Assembly (NCBI RefSeq): GCF_027947535.2
Contig: NZ_JAAGKO020000046.1
Span: 1 to 64,000, forward strand
From: Streptantibioticus silvisoli
Lineage (GTDB): Bacteria; Actinomycetota; Actinomycetes; Streptomycetales; Streptomycetaceae
DNA length: 64,000 nt
Reading direction: 5' to 3'
The notes below the pieces were generated by a model. The model saw only the letters and a program-made list of their open reading frames with translations, was not told the DNA's origin and made no database searches. Both the position numbers and the translations under genes were made by a program. Shown here in pieces: positions 17,584 to 26,723 of the stretch (position 1 is its first letter; each line of letters starts with the position of its first letter).

Positions 17584-17710
17584 TCTGACCGCCGTCAAGG
17601 GATCTGACCGGATCGGCATATGGGGCAATCGCTGCTTGACCATGCCGAAGCGCGCGAAGAACGGGCGCTTCCGGCCGCCGAAACCGGCCGGTTGGCCGGG
17701 TGGATGGCGA

Positions 17711-17728
17711 GGCGGAAACGTTTGCCGG
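17711..17728. promoter_or_regulatory. LacI-type operator dyad around AAACGTTT
   Basis: GGCGGAAACGTTTGCCGG is nearly palindromic, centred on AAAC/GTTT, with the central CG typical of LacI-family sites. It lies 137 bp before the broken LacI gene, probably its former operator. Confidence 0.5.
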
Positions 17729-17864
17729 TTCGGGGCTTTACGACTCCGCGACCGGGCGGCCGGTATCCGTGTACGCGCTTGCATAGGCGCATAGGCGCAT
17801 AGGCGCGTAAGCGGGTCGCGGCGACGAAGCGGCGCATCCCGGTACGACGCGGGGAGGTCGTCCG

Positions 17865-18321
17865 GTGCGGGAGATGCCCACCGTGTACGAGGTCGCCGCG
17901 CTGGCAGGCGTGTCGACGGCCTCGGTCTCCCGCGTGCTGGCCGGGAACGACCGGGTGCGGCTGGAAACGCGGCCGGAGACGCGGACGAAGGTGCTGGCCG
18001 CGGTCGCCGAACTCGGCCACCTGCCCAGCGCGGCGGCGCAGAACCTGGCCAACCTGGGGTTGTGCTTCCCGGACCCGGTCGGGGACCAGGACATCGTGGA
18101 GAGCGACGCGATGTACTGGTACGACGAGGTGATCCGCGGCATGGAACGCGCCGCGCGGCGCTCAGGGTTCGCGGTGCTCATCGCCGCCGGCCACGCCGAC
18201 GACGACCGCGACACGCTGTCGATGGTGGTCGGCCGCTGCGGGACTGGCGGTGCTCGCGCACACGGTGGACAGCGCGACGCCGGAGCGCCTGGCCGGCCGG
18301 ATGCCGGTGGTCCACGTCCCC
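17865..18321 (+). pseudogene. LacI-family regulator, 3'-deleted and frameshifted
   Basis: GGGGAGG is 7 nt before GTG 17865. The frame encodes a good LacI HTH (PTVYEVAALAGVSTASVSRVLAG) and the start of the sensor domain (MYWYDEVIRGMERAARRSGFAVLIAAGH). Near 18240 the homologous frame shifts (AVLAHTVDSATPERLAGRMPVVHV is in another frame). Most of the sensor domain is then missing and sequence belonging to a xylosidase follows. The DNA-binding domain could still be produced, but a working inducible repressor is unlikely. Confidence 0.8.
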
Positions 18322-19538
18322 CGGCGCCGGCCACTGGTACGCGGTCGCCGACGCGCTCGTCAGCGGGTCGCTGTCCGCACCGGTGCCCGCCACCGCGCTG
18401 CCCGACGGCCACGCCACCGTCGCCGTCACCGCCGCGGCCGGCGAGACGGTCCGGCGGCTCCCGCGCCCGTGGCGGCCGATGATCGGCTCCGAGCACCTGA
18501 GCCACCTGCTGTGCGACGACCTGACGGGCGGCCAGGTCATTGGCGACGAACTGCGCGAGGTGCTGCGGCTGTCCGTCGGGCACTTCGGCGTGCGGACCGT
18601 GCGCGCACGCCATCCTCGGCGACGACCTCGGCGTCTACCGCGAACGCGACGGCGAACCCGTCCACGACTTCACCGGCGTCGACCGGTTCTACGACGAGGT
18701 CATGGCCCTCGGCCTGCGCCCGGTCGTCGAACTGGCCATCATGCCGAGGGACTTGGCCCGCCACCCGGACAAGACCGTCTGCGGCTACCACGCCGTCATC
18801 TCACCGCCCGAGGACTGGGACCGCTGGCAGGCGCTGATCCGCGACCTGACCGCGCACCTGGTCGAGCGCTACGGCCTCGACACCTCCGGCGCGCCCATCG
18901 ACTTCGTCGCCGCCCACGTCTTCGGCACCGCGCCGCTGGACCTGCGGCCGATCCTCGCCCGGCACGGCCGCGAGGACCTGAAGCTGTGGTGACCCGAGTG
19001 GGGCCCGAGGCCCACCCACTTCAACGAGGTCGGCGACTCCGTCTTCGCCGCGCTGTCGCCGGCCGAACGCCTCGGTGACCACGAACTCGTCGCCCGGGTC
19101 ACCGGTGACGGCGCCGGCAGCCTGGTGCAGACCCTGGCCGCCCGCCACGACGACGGCCGGGTCGGCGTCCTGGTGTGGAACGGCACCCTGGACTACAGCC
19201 GGGTCGGCGGCAGCGAACTCCTCGGTCGCCAGGTCACGTTGACCCTTCAGGGGCTGACCGCCGACGCCTACGCGGTGGTCCACCACCGGATCGACGAGGC
19301 GCACTCCAACGTCCGCGCGGTCCGGCGCGAGCTGGGCGCCGGCGCCGACTGGCCCGACGGCCCGGCGCAGTGGGACGCGCTGCGCGCCGCGAACGGGCTG
19401 GCGGTGCTCCCCGAACCGGACGCCACCGCGGCCGACGGCACGGTCACCACCACGTTCGACCTGCCCATGCCGGGCGTGTCCTACCTGGAGTTCATCCCCG
19501 GCGACTCTCCCTCCGGAATTCCGTTGTCTGGTCGTTGA
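18322..19538 (+). pseudogene. GH39 beta-xylosidase-like gene, several frameshifts and deletions
   Basis: Pieces of one xylosidase-like protein appear in three frames: RPWRPMIGSEHLSHLLCDDL (18473-), AHAILGDDLGVYRE (18604-18992) and, after an apparent one-base loss at LKLW/TEWGP near 18992, a last stretch to 19538 ending MPGVSYLEFIPGD. The segment that should carry the acid/base Asn-Glu motif is missing after RYGLD, and about 60 residues are missing after VFAA. The enzyme cannot be functional. With the LacI fragment this marks a decaying xyloside-utilisation locus. Confidence 0.82.
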
Positions 19539-19561
19539 CGAAGACAACGGTTTCACGGAAC
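19518..19561 (+). repeat. Dispersed 44-bp hairpin element, copy 2
   Basis: Contains a perfect 9-bp stem CCGTTGTCT/AGACAACGG with loop GGTCGTTGACGA. It begins about where the xylosidase reading frame would be expected to end. It matches copy 3 at nearly every position, and similarity continues into a CACCCC-rich flank. Confidence 0.75.
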
Positions 19562-19764
19562 ACCACCCCAGCCCCAGCCCCCGCCCCGCCCCGGTGACGT
19601 CCCGCCGACACCCGCAGCCGACACCCGGCGGCGTTTTCCCCCGGACCGTCACTGATGTGACAGATGGTCATGGACCTGGCAGGATCAGGCGGTTCGCGGG
19701 GCGAGGGGGGAAGGGAAACCGGCGTGCCGGACCTCGCCCCCGTCAACGTGTGGGGGAGAACAAC

Positions 19765-20496
19765 ATGGGACGACGCTGGGTCAAGGTACTCACCGTCACC
19801 GTCGTGGTCCTGGCGGCGCTCTTCGTGGCCGCCGACCGGATCGCGGTGCACCTGGCCGACAACTTCGTCGCCAAGAAGGCCGACGATAAGTACGACTTCG
19901 ACAACAACACCACCTCGTACACCACCGTGGACATCCACGGATTCCCGTTCCTGACCCAGGCGCTGGGCCGTTCCTTCGACCACGTCACGCTCACCGCCGG
20001 CAACCTCACCTCCAGCGACACCGCCCAGAGCCCGGGCGGCTACCTGACGGTGGCCAAGGTCCAGCTCGAACTGCACGACGTCCAGGTCGCCCCGACCTTC
20101 GACAGCGCCCGCTCCGGCAGCGTCACCGGCACGGTCACCATCGGCTGGGCCGACCTGTCCCAGGCGGTCGGCCGGATACTCGGCGCGAGCCAGGTCACCG
20201 TCACCCCGCACTCGCTGACCGACGGCGACCCGGGCCCGGCGGCGCACACCGTCGCGGTGCGGCTGGCCGGCCGCTACGACGGCCGGGCGCTGTCCGGCGA
20301 CGGCAGCATCACCGCCGACGGCAACGAGCTGCGCGTCAGCGTGCCCGCCTCCGGCAAGCCGCCGGCCGACTGGCCGATCGACCTGCCCGCCGGCCTGGCC
20401 TTCGGCGGACTGCGCACCGCGCACGACGGCCTGGTCCTGCTCGTCACCGGACAGTCGGTGACCCTCGGCGCCTCCGGCACACCCCTGGGCAACTAG
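19765..20496 (+). CDS. DUF2993 (LmeA-like) membrane-anchored protein
   Basis: A 243-aa protein. One N-terminal transmembrane/signal segment (VKVLTVTVVVLAALFVAADRI, with the middle hydrophobic) is followed by the DUF2993 domain: VDIHGFPFLTQALGRSFDHVTLTA. In mycobacteria the family member LmeA is a periplasmic phospholipid-binding protein needed for lipomannan maturation. The role in Streptomyces is unknown. ATG 19765 has GGGGGAG 7 nt upstream; more upstream starts lack support. Confidence 0.85.
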   Translation: MGRRWVKVLTVTVVVLAALFVAADRIAVHLADNFVAKKADDKYDFDNNTTSYTTVDIHGFPFLTQALGRSFDHVTLTAGNLTSSDTAQSPGGYLTVAKVQLELHDVQVAPTFDSARSGSVTGTVTIGWADLSQAVGRILGASQVTVTPHSLTDGDPGPAAHTVAVRLAGRYDGRALSGDGSITADGNELRVSVPASGKPPADWPIDLPAGLAFGGLRTAHDGLVLLVTGQSVTLGASGTPLGN

Positions 20497-20523
20497 ACCT
20501 ACCCGGCGGTAGCTTCGGGTGTC

Positions 20524-21429
20524 ATGACCGACATCGTGCCCGCCACCGAGTCCGCGGCCGGATCCCCGGCCGACTTCGTCCCCACGGAATCCGCTCCGGC
20601 GGGGTCCGCGCCCGCGGGGTCCGCTCCCGCCGGACGGGAGGGGGCCGTGCCGCCGCAGCCCGTCCCGCTCGACCAGCTGCACTTCGCGCTGCCGCCCACC
20701 TTCGACGACGTCGCCGCCGAACGCCGCCACCGCAAGGAACGCCTCGCCGCCGCCCTGCGCCTCTTCGGCCGCCTCGGCTTCGAGGAAGGGGTCGCGGGCC
20801 ACATCACCGCCCGCGACCCCGAGTTCACCGACCACTTCTGGGTCAACCCGTTCGGGATGTCCTTCAAGCACATCACCGTCAGCGACCTGATCCTCGTCAA
20901 CCACGCCGGCCAGGTCGTCGAAGGCCGCTACCACGTCAACCAGGCCGCCTTCGCCATCCACTCCCAGGTGCACCTGGCCCGCCCGGACGTCGTCGCCGCC
21001 GCCCACAGCCACTCCACCTACGGCCGCGCGCTCTCCAGCCTCGGCGAACTGCTCGAACCCATCACCCAGGACGTCTGCGCCTTCTACCAGGACCACGCCC
21101 TCTTCGACGACTACACCGGCGTCGTCCTCGACGAGGAGGAGGGCCGCCGCATCGCCGGCGCCCTGGGCCCCCACAAGGCGGTCATCCTGCGCAACCACGG
21201 CCTGCTCACCGTCGGCGACTCCGTCGACGCCGCCGCCTGGTGGTTCATCACCATGGAACGCTCCTGCCAGGTCCAACTCACCGCCAAGGCCGCCGGCACC
21301 CCCGTCCCCATCACCCACGACAACGCCCTCCACACCCACGGCCAACTCGGCAACGACCTGGTCGCCTGGATCAACTACCAACCCCTCCACCAGCAGATAA
21401 CCCGCGACCAGCCGGACCTCTTCGACTGA
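20524..21429 (+). CDS. Class II aldolase/adducin family protein
   Basis: A 301-aa protein with a Zn-dependent class II aldolase domain from about residue 70: EEGVAGHITARDP, HSHSTYGRALSS (metal His pair) and ILRNHGLL (third His). The family includes fuculose/ribulose-phosphate aldolases and epimerases; actinobacterial members like this one are mostly uncharacterised. The first 45 residues form a Ser/Ala/Pro-rich extension with an AGSAP repeat. TAGCTT (20510-20515) lies 8 nt before the ATG, so the mRNA is probably leaderless. It starts 27 bp after the DUF2993 gene. Confidence 0.85.
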   Translation: MTDIVPATESAAGSPADFVPTESAPAGSAPAGSAPAGREGAVPPQPVPLDQLHFALPPTFDDVAAERRHRKERLAAALRLFGRLGFEEGVAGHITARDPEFTDHFWVNPFGMSFKHITVSDLILVNHAGQVVEGRYHVNQAAFAIHSQVHLARPDVVAAAHSHSTYGRALSSLGELLEPITQDVCAFYQDHALFDDYTGVVLDEEEGRRIAGALGPHKAVILRNHGLLTVGDSVDAAAWWFITMERSCQVQLTAKAAGTPVPITHDNALHTHGQLGNDLVAWINYQPLHQQITRDQPDLFD

Positions 21430-21663
21430 TCGGTGCTTTCGGGAGGGGTGCGTGCCGGGGGACGGGGGAGTGGCTGGCGGAGGAGGCGCTCGACGGCGGC
21501 GCGGCCGGTGCGGCCCGTCGGCGGGAGGTGTGCCGGGGCGGTCGGGCCGACGGTTTCGCCGGTGAACCCGGCCGTGCGTTGAGCGCCACGGGCCGGCCCT
21601 GCGTACAGGTCATCGGAACAGTTGACCGGCGTACGGACGTACGGGGTCGGAAAGGCGGACGTC

Positions 21664-22185
21664 ATGGCGGCAATCGGTACACCGGACGGCACACGGCGGC
21701 TGGACGGTCTGCGGGACAACGCGGTGCGCTACGCGCTGCTGCCCCTGCGGATCTTCCTCGGCGTGACCTTCATCTACGCGGGGCTCGACAAACTGACCGA
21801 CCCCACCTTCTTCGCCTCCAACGGCACGCTCGTCACCATGCTGCACTCCGTCCGGGACTCCGCCGCCATCCCCGGCATGGTCGACCTCGCCCTCAAAAGC
21901 CCCTCCGGCTTCGGCTACGCCATCGCCCTCGGCGAACTCGCGGCCGGCCTCGGCACGTTCTTCGGCCTCCTCTCCCGCGTCGCCGCCCTCGGCGGCGCGC
22001 TCATCTCCCTCAGCCTCTGGCTCACCGTGAGCTGGTCCAGCACCCCGTACTACTACGGCAACGACCTCGCCTACCTCATGGCCTGGCTCCCCCTCGTCCT
22101 CGCCGGCGCCCCCTACCTCTCCCTCGACGCCTGGCTCACCGCCCGCCGCCGCGGCCCCGGCCACGGCGGTACGGGGGAGGTGTGA
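21664..22185 (+). CDS. DoxX-family membrane protein
   Basis: A 173-aa protein with four membrane helices: RIFLGVTFIYAGLDKLTDP, GYAIALGELAAGLGTFFGLL, AALGGALISLSLWLTVSWS and YLMAWLPLVLAGAP. DoxX family; related proteins take part in membrane-associated redox and thiol stress responses, but the specific role is unknown. ATG 21664 has GGAAAGG 8 nt upstream. Confidence 0.87.
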   Translation: MAAIGTPDGTRRLDGLRDNAVRYALLPLRIFLGVTFIYAGLDKLTDPTFFASNGTLVTMLHSVRDSAAIPGMVDLALKSPSGFGYAIALGELAAGLGTFFGLLSRVAALGGALISLSLWLTVSWSSTPYYYGNDLAYLMAWLPLVLAGAPYLSLDAWLTARRRGPGHGGTGEV

Positions 22186-22800
22186 CGGAGGAGGTCTGAC
22201 GGAGGCGGGATTTGGGGGCGGAGGTCTTCAGGCGGCACCGGGGGGTCGGGGGCGCCGGAGTGTCGGGGGCGTCGGAGCGCCGGCCGGCGTGCGACGGGGT
22301 GCCGGCCGGAGTGCGGCGCGGCGTCGGGGTGTCGGCCAGCGTGCCGGGGTGCATCGGGGCGCCAGCCGGGGCAGCGAAGTGCAGGCATGCCGGGGTGCCG
22401 GGGCTCAGCGGCGTCCGACAGGAGCGGGTGCCCGGTGCCCGGTGCCCGGTGCCGGGGGCTCGGTTGTCAGGCGGGATGCCGGGGCGCCGAGCGTCTGTCG
22501 GGGCGCCGAGCGTCTGGCGGGGTGCCGGAAGGCGTCCCACCGGGACCGGCGTGGTGACCGCGCGCCGAGGCCGATGCGGTGACTGCCCGCTGAGGCCGGC
22601 ATGGTGGTCGCCCGCTGAGGCCGCAGGGCCGCCAGACGGGACACCCCGGTGACCGCGACCGCCCGACCGCCCGACCGACCGCCCCCGCCCGCTCACGTCA
22701 CCGCCCCGCCCCGCCCCGCAGGCGACCTCCCGCCCCGCAACAGGCGACCTCCCGCGCTGCGGACACCCCCGCCGCAGGCAACCCCGCACCGCCCCAGGAG
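22186..22800. repeat. Gene-free degenerate repeat spacer
   Basis: GC-only sequence with slipped repeats: GGTGCCCGGTGCCC near 22430-22450, GGGGCGCCGAGCGTCTG twice near 22490-22520, and CGCTGAGGCCG near 22590 and 22612. No ORF with coding character. Confidence 0.55.
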
Positions 22801-23034
22801 TTACCCCCGGCCGGCGCTGTCGGCCTGGTCCGCGCTGTCCGCCCGGCGCCGCGACCGGTTCGACGCGGCGCGGAGGACCGAGACGACCGCCAGACCCAGG
22901 CAGACGAACGGCACGGTCGCCAGCGGCTTGGGATGCCAGACGCCGGCCACGTCACAGGCGAAGGCGGCGGCCACCGCCAGGAATATGAGGCCGGCGAACA
23001 GCCCCGAGAGCTCGAATCTACGACGCCGGGTCAC
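22801..23034 (-). CDS. Small two-helix membrane protein downstream of PspC
   Basis: A 77-aa protein. Two hydrophobic segments (LSGLFAGLIFLAVAAAFACD and ATVPFVCLGLAVVSVLRAA) are followed by a basic then Asp/Ala-rich tail. Its start overlaps the end of the PspC gene by 17 bp, so the two are co-translated. I do not recognise the family; an envelope-stress association is suggested only by position. Confidence 0.7.
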   Translation of the reverse strand: MTRRRRFELSGLFAGLIFLAVAAAFACDVAGVWHPKPLATVPFVCLGLAVVSVLRAASNRSRRRADSADQADSAGRG

Positions 23035-24517
23035 GCAGCACCTCCACCTGTCCCGCTCCGAGTTTGAGCGTGAGCTTGATCGTCCCGGCGGACTTCGTGC
23101 CGACCGCCGGCGGATACGTGCCCTCCCGGGTCTTGTCCGGTGAGACGTTCACATCGTGGTGCCGCTCGTCGGGCAGCCGTACGTCGCCCAGCCCGACCTT
23201 GGCCGACAGCCGCACGGTCACGTCCCGTGGAACGCGCACCTGTATCTGGCCGGCGCCCATGTCCACCGAGGTCGTGACCGTGCCGCCGTGCGGCGAGACC
23301 CCGGTGAGGTCCAGGACGCCCTGGCCCGCGCCCAGCGCGTACGACGGCCGGACCGCCGCCGCGCTCGCCGGATGCCACGTCGCCCGGTGCCAGTCGGTGC
23401 CCACCGACTTCGGCATCGTCGCCGAGACCGCCACCAGGAACGACGCCAGCACCGCCCAGCCGATCATCCCGTGCCCGCGGCGCCCGGCGAAGGAGCCGCC
23501 GACCATCCCCAGGCCGAGCACCGCCAGCATCGCGACGAAGCCCACCTCCAGCGACGTGCCCAGCGGCTGCCGGTGCCAGCTCACCGCCGCGCCGCCGGTG
23601 CCGGCCAGCAGGGAGAGCAGGAAGACCACCGCGCTGTACAGGCCGCCCTCCCGCTCCCGGCGGTCCGCCCGCTTCGACGCCGCCGAACGCCCCGCCGCCT
23701 TCGCGTCCTCCGTCTCCGGGCCCGGTTCCTCGGGCCCCCACACGTACTGGCCGCCGGTGCCGCCGCCGATCCCGCCGCCGGCCGGCCGGGTGATGAAGAC
23801 CCCGGGCGCCGTCTTGGTGAACGACACCGGTCCGTTCGGCCCCGGCATCGTCGGCCCCGCCGCCGTCCGCCACCATGACGGCCCGTCCTTCGGCGGCGGC
23901 TGCGCGGCCGGCGGCGCCTCACGCGCCGGACCGGCACCGGCCGCGCCGGACCGGTTCCGCATCGCGTGCGCGTAGTCCGCCGCCACCGACGCCAGCCACG
24001 CCCGCCGGCGCTGCGACCAGTAGACGGCGGCCACCATGGCGCCGACCAGGCACAGTGCGAACGCCTGGGTCTCCCCGTTGTCCATCGTGGACAGGAAGAG
24101 CCCCGAGCCGACCAGCGCGCACAGCACCGCGGTCATCGAGGTGCCCTCTATCCGGCCGGACATCAGACGGCGCAGCTCGGTCTCGTCCTCGCCGTCCAGC
24201 GGGATCAGCAGCCAGCCGATGCCGTAGCTGATCAGCCCCACCCCGCCGGTCAGCGCCAGCACCGCCAGCACCACCCGGAAGATCACCGGGTCGATACCGA
24301 AGTAGCGGCCCAGCCCTCCGCACACCCCGCCGATGATCTTGCTGCGCCGGCTGCGCGTCAGCAGCTTCCGCGCGGGCGTGTCGGGCGTGTCGGGTGACTC
24401 GGGTGGCCCGGAGGGGCCGGGCACGGTCGGACCGGCGGCCGGAGCGTCCTGCGCTCCGCCCGCCGCGTCATCGGCCCCGGCCGCCGGGCCGGGCTTGTCG
24501 TCGGTCATGTCCTTCAT
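23018..24517 (-). CDS. PspC-domain membrane protein
   Basis: A 499-aa protein. After a ~50-residue Pro/Ala-rich start comes a PspC domain (KIIGGVCGGLGRYFGIDPVIFRVVLAVLALTGG) with its membrane helix. Further helices and a long Pro/Gly-rich cytoplasmic linker precede a C-terminal DUF2154-like beta domain (GAGQGVLDLTGV, GAGQIQVRVPRDVTV, VGLGDVRLP), the architecture of LiaF-type envelope-stress proteins. It is divergent from the PspC-containing histidine kinase gene and probably works with it. An alternative start (MTDDKPG) lies three codons downstream. Confidence 0.85.
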   Translation of the reverse strand: MKDMTDDKPGPAAGADDAAGGAQDAPAAGPTVPGPSGPPESPDTPDTPARKLLTRSRRSKIIGGVCGGLGRYFGIDPVIFRVVLAVLALTGGVGLISYGIGWLLIPLDGEDETELRRLMSGRIEGTSMTAVLCALVGSGLFLSTMDNGETQAFALCLVGAMVAAVYWSQRRRAWLASVAADYAHAMRNRSGAAGAGPAREAPPAAQPPPKDGPSWWRTAAGPTMPGPNGPVSFTKTAPGVFITRPAGGGIGGGTGGQYVWGPEEPGPETEDAKAAGRSAASKRADRREREGGLYSAVVFLLSLLAGTGGAAVSWHRQPLGTSLEVGFVAMLAVLGLGMVGGSFAGRRGHGMIGWAVLASFLVAVSATMPKSVGTDWHRATWHPASAAAVRPSYALGAGQGVLDLTGVSPHGGTVTTSVDMGAGQIQVRVPRDVTVRLSAKVGLGDVRLPDERHHDVNVSPDKTREGTYPPAVGTKSAGTIKLTLKLGAGQVEVLRDPAS

Positions 24518-24559
24518 GGTGGCCCAGCGGCGGCCCCAACCGGAATCGGTGATGACCCT

Positions 24560-24650
24560 GGTTGGTCCCTGAGACCGGTTCGAACAGCACCCGGGTGCGT
24601 CCCGGGGTCGCCACGCCGTGGGCGTCTCCGGGACGAATCGGGGACCAACC
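24560..24650. promoter_or_regulatory. Paired inverted GGTTGGTCCC sites in the PspC/kinase divergent promoter
   Basis: GGTTGGTCCC at 24560-24569 and its exact complement GGGACCAACC at 24641-24650, each about 42 bp from one of the two diverging starts. The symmetry suggests a binding site for the adjoining response regulator at both promoters. The similarity extends a few bases (CCTGGTTGGTCCC versus CAGGGTTGGTCCC). Confidence 0.55.
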
Positions 24651-24690
24651 CTGATGCGGCTCGGTGGCCGGGCATGTGACGATCGGAACC

Positions 24691-26034
24691 ATGTCAGCCA
24701 CGTCAGCGCCCTTCACGGGCCCACCGGGACCGCCCCGCGACGCGACCGCGCCGGGAGCGGACACCGGTGCGCGGTCCCGCCCCGGGCGCCCCGGCGCGGG
24801 CCGGAGCGCGGAGGAGGAGGACCCGCCCCGGCTCTACCGGAGCTCGGAGGGCCGGATCATCGGCGGTGTGGCCCGCGGGCTCGCTGGCCATCTCGGCCTG
24901 CCGGTCTCCTGGGTGCGTGTGGTCTTCGTCGCGCTGACCACCTTCGGCGGTCTCAGCGTCGTGCTCTACGCGCTCTTCTGGTTCGTGGTCCCGCTGGGTC
25001 TCGGCGGCGTGGACGAGGGCCGCGAACCGATGGGCGCCCGTGCCTGGCTGGCCGGCCGCAAACCGGAACGCGGCCAGCTCATCGCGCTGGCCGCGATGCT
25101 CGGCGGACTCGCCATCCTCGTCAACAACCTCCATCTTGGCGCCGCCAACGCCTACATCTGGCCCATGCTGCTCATCGCGGCCGGCGTAGCGCTGGTCTGG
25201 CGGCAGGCCGACAACGCCCGGCGCGCCCGCTGGGTGGAGATGAGCCGCGGCAAACGCTTCTGGCCGCTGGCCCGGGGTGCGGCCGGCGTCATCCTGGTCG
25301 TCGCCGGCGTCACCGGATTCCTGGTCCTGCAGGGCTCGGCCGAGCACCTCGGCGCGATCATGCAGGCGTCGCTGGCCCTGCTGGTCGGCATCGCCCTGCT
25401 GGTCGGCCCCTATGTGATCCGCATAACTCAGGACCTGTCGGAGGAACGCACCCTGCGCATCCGCGCCCAGGAGCGCGCCGAGGTCGCGGCCCACGTCCAC
25501 GACTCCGTCCTGCACACCCTGACCCTGATCCAGCGCAACGCCGACGACCCCCGCGAGGTGGCCCGGCTCGCCCGCGCCCAGGAACGCGAACTGCGCGCCT
25601 GGCTCTACCGCCCCGAGGGCACCGGCAAGGAGGAGGACGAGCCGAAGACGATGGCCGACGCGATCCGGGCGGCGGCCGCCGAGGTCGAGGACCGGCACGG
25701 TGTTCCCGTCGAGGTGGTCTGCGTCGGCGACTGCCCGCTGACCCCTGCCCTGGCCGCGATGCACCAGGCCGCGCGCGAGGCGATGGTCAACGCCGCCAAG
25801 TACGGTGGGGACGAGGCCGTCCAGGCCTACGCCGAGGTCGAGGAGGACCGGGTCTTCGTATCCATACGCGACCACGGTCCCGGGTTCGATCCGGCGGCCG
25901 TACCGGAGGACCGGATGGGCGTACGGGAGTCCATCATCGGCCGCATGGAACGCAACGGCGGCACGGCACGCATCCACCCGGCGCCCGGCGGCGGCACCGA
26001 GGTGGAACTGGAGATGGAGAGGTCTTCGGCATGA
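24691..26034 (+). CDS. PspC-domain sensor histidine kinase (LiaS-like)
   Basis: A 447-aa kinase. It has a disordered N-terminus (1-50), a PspC domain with helix (EGRIIGGVARGLAGHLGLPVSWVRVVF), four further membrane helices (about 130-245), a phosphoacceptor segment AHVHDSVLHTL with the likely His270, and an HATPase with AAREAMVNAAKYG and DHGPGFDP. ATG 24691 is chosen; a start at 24664 would add nine residues of poor quality. It overlaps the response regulator gene by ATGA. Together with the divergent PspC protein it resembles envelope-stress three-component systems. Confidence 0.9.
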   Translation: MSATSAPFTGPPGPPRDATAPGADTGARSRPGRPGAGRSAEEEDPPRLYRSSEGRIIGGVARGLAGHLGLPVSWVRVVFVALTTFGGLSVVLYALFWFVVPLGLGGVDEGREPMGARAWLAGRKPERGQLIALAAMLGGLAILVNNLHLGAANAYIWPMLLIAAGVALVWRQADNARRARWVEMSRGKRFWPLARGAAGVILVVAGVTGFLVLQGSAEHLGAIMQASLALLVGIALLVGPYVIRITQDLSEERTLRIRAQERAEVAAHVHDSVLHTLTLIQRNADDPREVARLARAQERELRAWLYRPEGTGKEEDEPKTMADAIRAAAAEVEDRHGVPVEVVCVGDCPLTPALAAMHQAAREAMVNAAKYGGDEAVQAYAEVEEDRVFVSIRDHGPGFDPAAVPEDRMGVRESIIGRMERNGGTARIHPAPGGGTEVELEMERSSA

Positions 26035-26723
26035 GCGACGTCAACACGGCGGACACCGGGGCGCGGCGGGTCCGGGTGGTCCTGGTGGACGACCACCGGA
26101 TGTTCCGCACCGGTGTGCAGGCCGAGATCGGCGAGACGGCGCGGACCGGCGTCGACGTGGTCGGCGAGGCGGCCGACGTCGACCAGGCGGTCACCGTCGT
26201 GCAGGCCACCCGGCCCGACGTCGTGCTGCTCGACGTCCACCTGCCCGGCGGCGGAGGTGTCGAAGTCCTGCGCCGGTGCGCCGCGTTGACCACGGCCCCG
26301 GAGTCCCCGGTGCGGTTCCTGGCGCTGTCGGTCTCCGACGCGGCCGATGACGTCATCGGGGTCATCCGCGGTGGGGCGCGCGGCTACGTCACCAAGAACA
26401 TCACCGGTCCCGACCTGGTCAACTCCATATTCCGGGTCTCCGAGGGCGACGCGGTCTTCTCGCCCCGGCTGGCCGGCTTCGTCCTCGACGCGTTCGCCTC
26501 CACTGACGCGCCGCCGGTGGACGAGGACCTCGACCGCCTCACCCAGCGCGAGCGCGAGGTCCTGCGGCTGATCGCCCGGGGGTACGCGTACAAGGAGATC
26601 GCCAAGCAGCTGTTCATCTCCGTCAAGACCGTCGAGTCCCACGTCTCCGCGGTCCTGCGCAAGCTCCAGCTGTCCAACCGCCACGAACTCACCCGCTGGG
26701 CCACCGCCCGCCGCCTGGTCTGA
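26031..26723 (+). CDS. LuxR-type (NarL) response regulator
   Basis: A 230-aa protein. The receiver domain (VVLVDDHRMFRTGV, phosphoacceptor Asp68 in VLLDVHLPG, Lys in GYVTKN) is followed by a GerE HTH (LTQREREVLRLIARGYAYKEIAKQL, SVKTVESHVSAVLRKL). Its ATG overlaps the kinase stop, so it is coupled to its cognate sensor. Likely targets are its own operon and the divergent pspC operon. Confidence 0.94.
   Translation: MSDVNTADTGARRVRVVLVDDHRMFRTGVQAEIGETARTGVDVVGEAADVDQAVTVVQATRPDVVLLDVHLPGGGGVEVLRRCAALTTAPESPVRFLALSVSDAADDVIGVIRGGARGYVTKNITGPDLVNSIFRVSEGDAVFSPRLAGFVLDAFASTDAPPVDEDLDRLTQREREVLRLIARGYAYKEIAKQLFISVKTVESHVSAVLRKLQLSNRHELTRWATARRLV

Noticed and set aside
24618-26723. A 701-aa frame ending in the response regulator
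   Set aside because: The upstream part is out of frame with the kinase and is not protein-like; the response regulator starts at 26031 by ATGA overlap.
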